From the NCBI GenBank assembly GCA_025774865.1, contig JALGZO010000593.1:1-5467 (forward strand): 5,467 nt of DNA, given 5' to 3'. The position numbers and the translations under genes were made by a program. This document shows, piece by piece, positions 1-5,467 of this stretch (position 1 is its first letter; every line of letters starts with the position of its first letter). The notes below the pieces were generated by a model. It did not search any database. It was not told the origin of the DNA and saw only the letters and a program-made list of their open reading frames with translations. This DNA is from a bacterium. Lineage in GTDB: Bacteria; ARS69.

Positions 1-2
1 GT

Positions 3-491
3 GCTCCCGTGGCTCGTGTAGCGGGGCTCGGCAGCTTCGTCGGGGTCTCGATCGGCGTACTCCTGGGGCTGCGCCTGTTTCACGTGGCGGTTCCGTTCTT
101 CTTCGCCGAAACCCGTCCGGGGCCGTTTGCTGCCGCGGATCTGGACGAGGCTGCACGTCTGGCCGGCTTCGCGCCCCTCGTACCGGGTTACCGTCCGGAA
201 GTCCTGGGCGAACGCCTGCCGAGCGTGGTGGTCGCACGGGCTCCGCGGCCGACGATCGAGATCGAATGGAGGGGGGAGCGCTACCTGACGATCATCGAGC
301 AGAAGGGGGGAAGCGCCCCCGAGCACCCCGCAACGGCGCCACCGCTGGCCGACTTCCCGGGCTCCGCCTGGTGGGAGGACGGCCCCTCCCGGCATCTGAT
401 CGTTCAACGGGGTGACGTCTGGGTCCACGTGGAGACCGATCTGCCGTCCCGGGATCTCGAACGGATCGCGGACACGCTCCGCCCCTGGTGA
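3..491 (+). CDS. Membrane-anchored protein with DUF4367-like domain, 5' end probably outside window
   Basis: The frame is open to the left window edge. The first possible start in view is GTG at 9, but the eight bases before it contain no Shine-Dalgarno sequence, so the true start may lie upstream. Counting from that GTG, residues about 5-33 form one hydrophobic segment (GVSIGVLLGLRLF then PFFF), which reads as a membrane anchor. The rest is a soluble domain. Residues 46-64 (DEAARLAGFAPLVPGYRPE) and the ending, where a short strand (HLIVQRGDVWVHVE) is followed by a helix of the form DLxRIADTLRPW, resemble the DUF4367 fold found outside the membrane in some anti-sigma-factor-like proteins. I see no zinc-finger anti-sigma motif, though one could lie upstream of the window. 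The function is unknown. It converges on the response-regulator gene with only 19 bases between the stop codons and no clear terminator. The gene is likely real; the domain call is tentative. Confidence 0.72.
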   Translation, partial: APVARVAGLGSFVGVSIGVLLGLRLFHVAVPFFFAETRPGPFAAADLDEAARLAGFAPLVPGYRPEVLGERLPSVVVARAPRPTIEIEWRGERYLTIIEQKGGSAPEHPATAPPLADFPGSAWWEDGPSRHLIVQRGDVWVHVETDLPSRDLERIADTLRPW

Positions 492-510
492 GCCGACCGC
501 TCGTCGAGCC

Positions 511-1161
511 TCAGGTTTGGTCGACCGAGATGATGGATTTGCGGATCGCGTACCGGATGAGCTCCGCGCGCGAATGCAGCTCGAGCTTGGCCATGAGGTG
601 CGTCCGATGCGTCATGGCCGTCTTCAGACTGATCGACAGGTACTTCGCGATCTCCCGGCTGGTCTTGCCTTCCGCCAGTAACTTGAAGACCTGCTTCTCT
701 CGCCGCGTCAGACGATCGTAGTCGTCTTCCTCCAGCGACTTTCCCGTCGCGACCAGGTCCACGAGCTCCGCGGCGGCGACCGGATGCAGGTACCGCTCTC
801 CGCGGTGCACGCAGTGGATCGCCTCCTTGAGCTGCGAGGACAGGCTGCTCTTCAGCAGGTACCCGTGGGCGCCGACGCGGATGGCGCGCTTGATGTACTC
901 GCGGTTCTCGAACTGCGTCAGGACGAGGACCTTGACCTCGGGAAAGTCCGACACGATCGCCTCGGTGGCTTCGAGTCCCCCGAGACCGGGGAGGTTGACG
1001 TCCATCAGCATCACGTCGGGGCTCAGCTGTCCGGCCAGCCTGATCGCCTCTTGGCCGTCGCCGGTCTCGCCCACGACCTCGAGCCCCGGATCCTTCTCCA
1101 GGATCGCCCGGATTCCTTCGCGCACGAGATCATGGTCGTCGACGAGAACGATCCGGATCAT
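511..1161 (-). CDS. NarL/FixJ-family response regulator (REC + LuxR-type HTH)
   Basis: A 216-residue cytoplasmic DNA-binding regulator, the usual length for the NarL/FixJ family. The receiver domain spans residues 1-120. It has the acidic pair D8/D9 (in LVDDHDLVREG), the phospho-acceptor D54 (in LMDVNLPG), T82, the switch aromatic Y101 and the conserved K104 (in GAHGYLLKS). A linker at about 125-148 leads to a LuxR-type helix-turn-helix at about 150-212 (LTRREKQVFKLLAEGKTSREIA, then SLKTAMTHRTHLMAKL). The position after KT, usually Val, is Ala182 here. All phosphorylation residues are present, so it should be active. Its ATG overlaps the kinase stop codon in an ATGA, which implies translational coupling and a cognate pair. 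Its targets are unknown; the divergent promoter region upstream of the kinase is the obvious candidate. It is confidently a NarL-type regulator, but no specific gene name is justified. Confidence 0.96.
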   Translation of the reverse strand: MIRIVLVDDHDLVREGIRAILEKDPGLEVVGETGDGQEAIRLAGQLSPDVMLMDVNLPGLGGLEATEAIVSDFPEVKVLVLTQFENREYIKRAIRVGAHGYLLKSSLSSQLKEAIHCVHRGERYLHPVAAAELVDLVATGKSLEEDDYDRLTRREKQVFKLLAEGKTSREIAKYLSISLKTAMTHRTHLMAKLELHSRAELIRYAIRKSIISVDQT

Positions 1162-3263
1162 TGCAGTGGAACCTCCAGCCGAACCAGACTTCCGAGCCCC
1201 GGCTCGCTATCGAATCGGATCGATCCGCTCACCAGCGCGGCCCGCTCGCGCATCCCGGCGATCCCCGCCCCTTCGAATCGTTCCTGCGGATCGAAGCCGG
1301 TTCCGTCGTCCTCCACCGTCAGTATCAGCTTGCCGCCGTTCTCGTACAACTCGATCGAGACGTTCTCCGCCTGGGCGTGCCGCAGGATGTTCGTCACGAT
1401 CTCCTGGTAGATCCGGAACGTGGCCGTCTCGATCTCCGGCGGCAAAGGCAACCCGTCCTCGATCTCGAGGCTCACCGACGCGCCGTGCTGCATCAGGTAC
1501 TCCTCCGCGTGCGACTTCATCGCGGTCGCGAGCCCCAGGTTGTCGAGCACCGACGGGCGAAGATGGCGAATGATGCGGTGGATTTCCTTCTGGGTCTTTC
1601 CCAGGAGATTCTTCGCCTTCGTCATGGCCGGGGTGTCCGCATCGACGCGGTCCAGCGAGAGCCGGATTACCGTCAGGAGCTGCGAGATCTCGTCGTGAAG
1701 CTCCCGGGCGATGCGCCGACGTTCCTCTTCCGTGGCGTTGAGCATGCGCCGAACGAGGACCGTGCGCTGCTCGTCCTGCGCTACCGTCCGTTTCCACAGG
1801 TAAGCACCGTGCAGCGACGTGGCGAGCTCCTGGCCCAGCGCCTCCATCACTTCCTCGTCGACCTCCGCCATTCGCGGGTGGAAGAGCTGCGCTTGCGTGC
1901 GTCCCTCGTAGCCGATCTCGCGCTTGCACCAGTCCACGGGTGGATCACTTCCGCGATCGAGCCACTCCGGAGAGCTGTCGGACGGGAAGGTGTACGTTTG
2001 CGCCGGCGAATCGAGGGGGCGAGTCACGATCGCGGCGGCGGGGAACGCCCAATGTTCCGCGATCAGACGGAGGGACTCGGTCGCGATCCGGGCCGGTTCG
2101 CGCTCCCGTGTGCCGACCTGGGCCACGTCGTGCAGCATCTTCATGTCACGGTACTTCGCCCGGATGAGCTCGGTTCGGCTCGCTACCTTCGCTTCCAGCT
2201 CTTCGTTCAGGGCCTTCAGTTTTTGCAGCGAGGACCGGAGCTTCGCCCGCGCCTCGTCCAGCGTCTCCGCCAGCAGCTCGATCTCGTAGTCCCCGGACAC
2301 CTCGATCGTGCTCGTGAGATCCCCGTAGCGCGAGCGCTCCGCCCGCTCGGACAGTTGCTGGATCGGGGTCACGATGGACTTGGAGAGAGTCCGCGATAGC
2401 AGGAAACCCGTGGCGGCGAGCAGGATGCCGGCGATCAAGAGGCCCCGTCGCGTCGCGATCGCCGCGGCCAACGCCTCGCTTTCGTGCTGCTGTACGACGA
2501 CCGCCCACGGGGCGAAGCGTAGCGGAGCCATCGCCGGCAGCACGTCGGGGGGCCACTGACCGTCGTGCGTGAAATAGCAGGGGTGTCTCTCCTTGACGTG
2601 GCGTCCGCCGGAGCGAATCAACTCGCCGGTCGACTGGGCCGCGGCAACGGGAGAGAACAGATCGCCCGCCTCCACCGACGCGATCACGACCCCGTTCTCG
2701 TCGACGACCGCGATGTGCATTTCGGCGTCGATCGTCAGCTCGCGGAGAAACGTGCTCACGGCCGATCCCTCGGGGTTCATCTCCGACACCAGGTGGTAGT
2801 GCGCGCCGCCGTGCCGAAACGGCTGGATGATCGCGAGAACGTCCGGGTGCTCGGGGGCGGATCTTCGGACGAGGGACGTGACCGCCTCGTGATCCGGCAG
2901 GTTCGCGGGGGGGGCGGTAATGGCGCCGGGCGGGTCCGAGACGAGCACGCTGCCGCCCTCGTCGACAATGTAGGTTGCTTCGTTGAACGCGGATCGAAAA
3001 CGGAAGGCCCGGAGGCGACCGGCCTCCGACCCATCAACGGCCGATAGCTGAGCGGACACTCGACCCAGATCCTGGATCGTGGAGGACACCGTGGCGTCCA
3101 GAGAGTGGGCGATCGTCCGCGCCAGGAGGAGCCGGTCGTCGAGAACGCTCCGGCGCAGGCCCGCGTACGAGAAGACCAGCACGACGCCCGACACCGCCAG
3201 GAAGAGGAGAAACCACTCCAGCAACACGCGATACAGGCGCCGGCGCAGGGTCTGGCGTTTCAT
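1158..3263 (-). CDS. Sensor histidine kinase, double-Cache-like/HAMP/GAF-like/HisKA_3/HATPase
   Basis: A 701-residue inner-membrane kinase. ATG at 3263 is chosen because GGAG lies five bases upstream; the frame extends 27 codons further but without a good ribosome site. Domains in order: basic N-terminus; TM1 about 13-35; periplasmic region about 36-273 with two Cache-like strands (YIVDEGGSVLVSD at 98-110, AVVDENGVVIAS at 185-196); TM2 about 274-292; HAMP about 291-345 (P300, GDYEIELLAETLDEA); coiled coil about 327-372; GAF-like region about 375-490. The HisKA_3 H-box is RELHDEISQ with phospho-acceptor H523. D524 and Q528 form the DxxxQ pattern linked in this family to phosphatase activity. 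The ATPase has an N-box around N625 (QEIVTNILRHA), a G1 box DDGTGFDP at 652-659 and a G2 box GAGIAGMRERA from 665. It is intact and probably bifunctional toward the downstream regulator. The ligand cannot be read from sequence. The Cache and GAF calls are fold-level inferences. Confidence 0.95.
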   Translation of the reverse strand: MKRQTLRRRLYRVLLEWFLLFLAVSGVVLVFSYAGLRRSVLDDRLLLARTIAHSLDATVSSTIQDLGRVSAQLSAVDGSEAGRLRAFRFRSAFNEATYIVDEGGSVLVSDPPGAITAPPANLPDHEAVTSLVRRSAPEHPDVLAIIQPFRHGGAHYHLVSEMNPEGSAVSTFLRELTIDAEMHIAVVDENGVVIASVEAGDLFSPVAAAQSTGELIRSGGRHVKERHPCYFTHDGQWPPDVLPAMAPLRFAPWAVVVQQHESEALAAAIATRRGLLIAGILLAATGFLLSRTLSKSIVTPIQQLSERAERSRYGDLTSTIEVSGDYEIELLAETLDEARAKLRSSLQKLKALNEELEAKVASRTELIRAKYRDMKMLHDVAQVGTREREPARIATESLRLIAEHWAFPAAAIVTRPLDSPAQTYTFPSDSSPEWLDRGSDPPVDWCKREIGYEGRTQAQLFHPRMAEVDEEVMEALGQELATSLHGAYLWKRTVAQDEQRTVLVRRMLNATEEERRRIARELHDEISQLLTVIRLSLDRVDADTPAMTKAKNLLGKTQKEIHRIIRHLRPSVLDNLGLATAMKSHAEEYLMQHGASVSLEIEDGLPLPPEIETATFRIYQEIVTNILRHAQAENVSIELYENGGKLILTVEDDGTGFDPQERFEGAGIAGMRERAALVSGSIRFDSEPGLGSLVRLEVPLQ
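1172..1176 (-). promoter_or_regulatory. Ribosome binding site of the response regulator, inside the kinase gene
   Basis: GGAGG on the minus strand, ten bases upstream of the regulator ATG. The spacing is slightly long. It lies within the last codons of the kinase, so the regulator can be translated both by reinitiation at the ATGA overlap and from its own site. Confidence 0.6.
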
Positions 3264-3268
3264 GACGA

Positions 3269-3272
3269 CTCC
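3269..3272 (-). promoter_or_regulatory. Ribosome binding site of the sensor kinase
   Basis: GGAG on the minus strand, five bases before ATG 3263. This decides the start over the in-frame TTG at 3344 and ATG at 3335, which have no properly spaced purine-rich site. Confidence 0.7.
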
Positions 3273-3291
3273 GAGGCTCCCGGAGAGCCCC
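3273..3291 (-). promoter_or_regulatory. Predicted 5'-leader hairpin abutting the kinase ribosome binding site
   Basis: Read on the minus strand, GGGGCTC, a five-base loop TCCGG, and GAGCCTC can pair over seven base pairs including one G-U. The 3' arm ends directly against the GGAG at 3269-3272. Such a stem could limit ribosome access to the kinase start, or it may be chance in GC-rich DNA. No folding energy was computed. Confidence 0.35.
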
Positions 3292-3336
3292 GCCCCAATA
3301 TCCTCCCGCTCCGGGTGGCGGGACAGGGGGCCCATG

Positions 3337-3353
3337 CCCACCAATCAGGTGGG
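3337..3353. repeat. Perfect inverted repeat, candidate operator
   Basis: CCCACC-AATCA-GGTGGG: two perfect six-base arms with a five-base AT-rich centre, 19 bases upstream of the TATAAT box. It covers the -35 position of the rightward promoter and sits 73 bases upstream of the kinase ATG. The size and symmetry fit a site for a dimeric regulator such as the adjacent NarL-type protein, but no consensus for that protein is known. Confidence 0.45.
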
Positions 3354-3378
3354 AATCGCGGATCCGCAAGGATATAAT
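3350..3378 (+). promoter_or_regulatory. Promoter for the propeller-dihaem gene (sigma-70 type)
   Basis: A perfect TATAAT at 3373-3378 stands out in GC-rich surroundings. A hexamer 17 bases upstream, TGGGAA at 3350-3355, matches the TTGACA consensus at only three of six positions, so the promoter would probably need an activator. Transcription would start near 3385, giving a leader of about 75 bases before ATG 3462. The inverted repeat at 3337-3353 overlaps the -35 element and the palindrome at 3358-3367 lies in the spacer. Confidence 0.55.
3358..3367. repeat. Ten-base perfect palindrome in promoter spacer
   Basis: GCGGATCCGC is perfectly self-complementary and lies between the -35 and -10 positions of the rightward promoter. 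It could be a repressor or regulator half-site cluster. A ten-base palindrome can also arise by chance in GC-rich DNA. Confidence 0.3.
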
Positions 3379-3449
3379 GCGGACTGTCGAGTCACGAATC
3401 TGCCCGTCGCTCTCAGGCGAGTCGAGGGGCTTTCACCTTGCCTGGCTCC

Positions 3450-3454
3450 GGAGG
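3450..3454 (+). promoter_or_regulatory. Strong ribosome binding site of the propeller-dihaem gene
   Basis: GGAGG seven bases before ATG 3462, an ideal spacing. It fixes the start and places a signal peptide at the N-terminus. Confidence 0.8.
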
Positions 3455-3461
3455 ACACGAC

Positions 3462-5467
3462 ATGTCCTGCCATCGGCGCCCGCTCGGACGCCCCTCCCTG
3501 ACGCTTGTGAGCTTCCAAATCGCCTTCTTGATCACCCTGGTCGCCGGGCCGGCGTCGGCGTCGTCCCGGTCGACCGCCATCGACATCAGTCCGGATGGTC
3601 TCGAGGGTTGGGTCGTGAATCCGGACCACGCTTCGGTGAGTGTCTTCGGCATGCAAGGGGGCAGCGCGAACATGCTGCTGGCGGAGATCCCGGTCGGCCG
3701 CGAGCCATGGTGCGTCGACGTGCATCCGACCAACGGAGAGGTCTGGGTCACGTCAATGCGGGATGATCACGTCTACATCCTCGACGGAGCATCAAGGACG
3801 GTCGTCGATTCGGTCGCGGCGGGTTTCGAGACCTTCGGCGTCGCGTTCGATCCGGCCGGGACCGTGGCGCTGGTCACGGCCAGTGGATCCGACGAGATCT
3901 TCGTCGTCGATGTCGCTTCGAGAGCGATCACGCACACGTTCGACGTCTATCGCCGTCCGAGAGGAATCGCCTGGAGCCACGACGGCACTCGCGCGTGGGT
4001 CTCGCATCTCTTGATGCCGGAGTACTTCGGGAAGCTGACGGCGATCGACGCGGGCAGCTGGACTCTCACGCAGATCAACTTGCAACAGGTCTTCGGACTG
4101 GATCGCGGCGGCTACCTCAGCTCGATGCAGAACATCGCGCTGGCTCCCGCCCCCGGTGACTCGATTCTCTGGATCCCGAACACGCTGATCAACACGAAGA
4201 GCGGCGACCTCAGCGGACATCCTCTGACTCCGACCAACACGTTCCACGCCGTCGTCCGGCCGATCAACGTCGCGACGAACACCGACCTCAACTGGGACAC
4301 GTATTTCCTGAGTGAGGGCGGAACGCCGAACTCCGGTTTTGCGGGCGGGACCACTCCGGTGGGGGGGCCGGTCGCCGTCGCTTTCGGCACCAGCCGGGCC
4401 TACGTCGCAAACCTGCACAGCGAAAACGTCACGGTTCTCGGCCGCGACATCCTCGCACCACAGGAGCTCACGGTGCTGCCGGCCGGCCGAGCTCCGATCG
4501 GAGTCGCGATCCACACGGCGATCGCTCGGGTCTACGTGGCGAACTGGCTCAGCCGTGACGTCACCGTGCTCAACACCGCCTCGGGCACGGTGGTCGCCAC
4601 GGTGCCCACCACGACTTCGGAAGTCCTGAGCCCCCAGGTCCTGAACGGGAAGCAGTTCTTCTTCACCTCGACCGGCGACATGTCGCTGGAGGACCGGGGC
4701 TCGTGCGGGTCCTGTCACGTGTTCGGCCGCACCGACGGCCGTCCCTGGGATTTCAGTCAGTTCGGGACGCACATTCGGGCGACCAAGGATTGGCGAGGAG
4801 TCGGGTACACTGGCCCTCTCCTGTGGTCGGCGAACGTGGACGAGACTCAGGACTTCGAGTGGACCATCCGGGACATCATGGGCGGCGCCGGACTGATCCC
4901 CGGCACCCCGAATCCCGCTCTCGGTGATCCAAACGCAGGTCTCAGCCAGGATCTCGATGACATCGCGTTCTTCGTCTCCGTGCAGCAGCAGCGCCCGGAT
5001 ACTCCGTTCCTGCTCCCCGACGGGAGCCTCACGGCGGAAGCGGACAGCGGGCGGATCCTCTTCAACGACCCGTCGGTGGCGTGCCTCGTCTGCCACCCGC
5101 CGCCGTTCTTCACGGACAGCACGTTTCTCGAGGACCCGTGGATCCTGCACGACGTGGGTACGGCGGACTCCACCGATACGCTCGGGACGGCGGGCTACGA
5201 CACCCCGTCGCTCGTGGGGGCGTGGGACAACGCGCCCTATCTCCACCACCACCGGGCCAAGACGCTCGAGGAGATGATGACCACGCTCAACCCCGACGAT
5301 CGGCACGGCTTCACGTCCCAGCTCTCGCCGGAGCAGATCGGCTTCCTGGCGGCCTACGTCAAGTCGATCGGCTGGCCCGACTCTCCGGGCCCCCCGACGG
5401 GTGCGCCGTCGAGACCGATCGTCCAGGCGCCCCGGTCGTTCGATCGCGTGTTTCCGAATCCCTTCCG
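3462..5467 (+). CDS. Secreted YVTN-type beta-propeller fused to dihaem cytochrome c (MauG/CCP-like), C-terminus cut
   Basis: 668 codons are in view, with no stop before the window edge. Residues 1-33 are a signal peptide: basic MSCHRRPLGR, a hydrophobic core, and an ASA cleavage site after A33. Residues about 36-384 carry about seven YVTN/YncE-like propeller repeats; examples are GVAFDPAGTVALVTASGSDE at 126-145 and ARVYVANWLSRDVTVLN at 355-371. Two haem c sites follow. CGSCH (C415, C418, H419) lies in a cytochrome-peroxidase-type N-terminal context with DGRPWDFSQFG and a WSANVDETQDFE signature at 455-466. CLVCH (C541, C544, H545) is followed by HDVGT, DTPSLVGAWDNAPYLHHHRA and TLEEMM, the MauG/CCP C-terminal pattern. 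RHGFTSQLSPEQ at 614-625 precedes a final helix. The protein needs Sec export and Ccm haem attachment. Its activity is unknown: peroxidase, cofactor-modifying oxidase or electron carrier are all possible. After about 640 a proline-rich linker leads to DRVFPNPF, probably the start of a sorting or FlgD-Ig-like domain. It is transcribed away from the two-component operon. Confidence 0.93.
   Translation, partial: MSCHRRPLGRPSLTLVSFQIAFLITLVAGPASASSRSTAIDISPDGLEGWVVNPDHASVSVFGMQGGSANMLLAEIPVGREPWCVDVHPTNGEVWVTSMRDDHVYILDGASRTVVDSVAAGFETFGVAFDPAGTVALVTASGSDEIFVVDVASRAITHTFDVYRRPRGIAWSHDGTRAWVSHLLMPEYFGKLTAIDAGSWTLTQINLQQVFGLDRGGYLSSMQNIALAPAPGDSILWIPNTLINTKSGDLSGHPLTPTNTFHAVVRPINVATNTDLNWDTYFLSEGGTPNSGFAGGTTPVGGPVAVAFGTSRAYVANLHSENVTVLGRDILAPQELTVLPAGRAPIGVAIHTAIARVYVANWLSRDVTVLNTASGTVVATVPTTTSEVLSPQVLNGKQFFFTSTGDMSLEDRGSCGSCHVFGRTDGRPWDFSQFGTHIRATKDWRGVGYTGPLLWSANVDETQDFEWTIRDIMGGAGLIPGTPNPALGDPNAGLSQDLDDIAFFVSVQQQRPDTPFLLPDGSLTAEADSGRILFNDPSVACLVCHPPPFFTDSTFLEDPWILHDVGTADSTDTLGTAGYDTPSLVGAWDNAPYLHHHRAKTLEEMMTTLNPDDRHGFTSQLSPEQIGFLAAYVKSIGWPDSPGPPTGAPSRPIVQAPRSFDRVFPNPF

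Noticed and set aside
305-320. GGGGGG-AAGCG-CCCCC hairpin inside the left-hand gene
   Set aside because: It is within a coding frame with no T-run, and is most simply a by-product of G- and C-rich codons.
492-510. Possible terminator between the convergent genes
   Set aside because: The 19 bases contain GCTCG-T-CGAGC, but a one-base loop cannot form that hairpin and no T-run follows on either strand.
1161-2399. A 412-codon open frame on the plus strand
   Set aside because: It is antisense to the catalytic and GAF-like parts of the kinase, and its Arg/Leu/His-rich translation has no domain signature.
3264-3344. A longer kinase start at TTG 3344 or ATG 3335
   Set aside because: Neither has a well-spaced Shine-Dalgarno. 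The added residues are not membrane- or domain-like, whereas ATG 3263 has GGAG at five bases and opens directly into the basic-plus-hydrophobic TM1 pattern.
3462-3476. Cys-His near the N-terminus of the cytochrome protein as a third haem site
   Set aside because: The sequence is MSCHRR, lacking the first Cys of CXXCH, and it falls in the signal peptide that would be cleaved off.
3792-5306. A 504-codon open frame on the minus strand
   Set aside because: It lies opposite the propeller-dihaem gene, which has a signal peptide, two CXXCH motifs and a strong ribosome site. The antisense product is Arg/Asp/Val-rich with no recognisable domain. Long antisense frames are expected in GC-rich genes where stop codons are rare.

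Overview
The window is GC-rich bacterial DNA holding four protein genes packed with little spare sequence. I see no RNA gene, mobile element or CRISPR array. The left and right genes are both cut by the window edges. The right-hand protein ends in a proline-rich linker followed by an FPNPF motif. That motif is typical of the start of C-terminal sorting or FlgD-Ig-like domains in the FCB group and GC-rich candidate phyla such as Eisenbacteria. With the high GC, this suggests a Gram-negative, c-type-cytochrome-making bacterium from such a lineage, but the assignment is an inference from one short motif.

Layout: (1) 3-491, plus strand: a small membrane-anchored protein with a DUF4367-like outer domain, probably continuing upstream of the window. 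(2) 511-1161 and 1158-3263, minus strand: a two-gene operon with a 4-base ATGA overlap. The distal gene is a NarL/FixJ-type response regulator. The proximal gene is a NarX/DegS/LiaS-type (HisKA_3) sensor kinase with a double-Cache-like periplasmic sensor, HAMP, coiled coil and GAF-like region. (3) 3264-3461: a 198-base divergent intergenic region with a clear TATAAT box facing right, a perfect 6+6 inverted repeat over its -35 position, a 10-base palindrome in the spacer, and a hairpin abutting the kinase ribosome binding site. (4) 3462-5467, plus strand, running off the end: a secreted fusion of an approximately seven-bladed YVTN-type beta-propeller with a two-haem MauG/cytochrome-c-peroxidase-like module.

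The simplest functional reading is that the sensor kinase detects a periplasmic ligand and phosphorylates the regulator. The regulator may then act on the shared intergenic region to control the exported dihaem propeller protein and possibly its own operon. The arrangement and the palindromes support this, but the regulatory link is inferred. The window has no novel defence or mobile system that I can support. The most interesting parts are the propeller-dihaem fusion and its divergent two-component operon.
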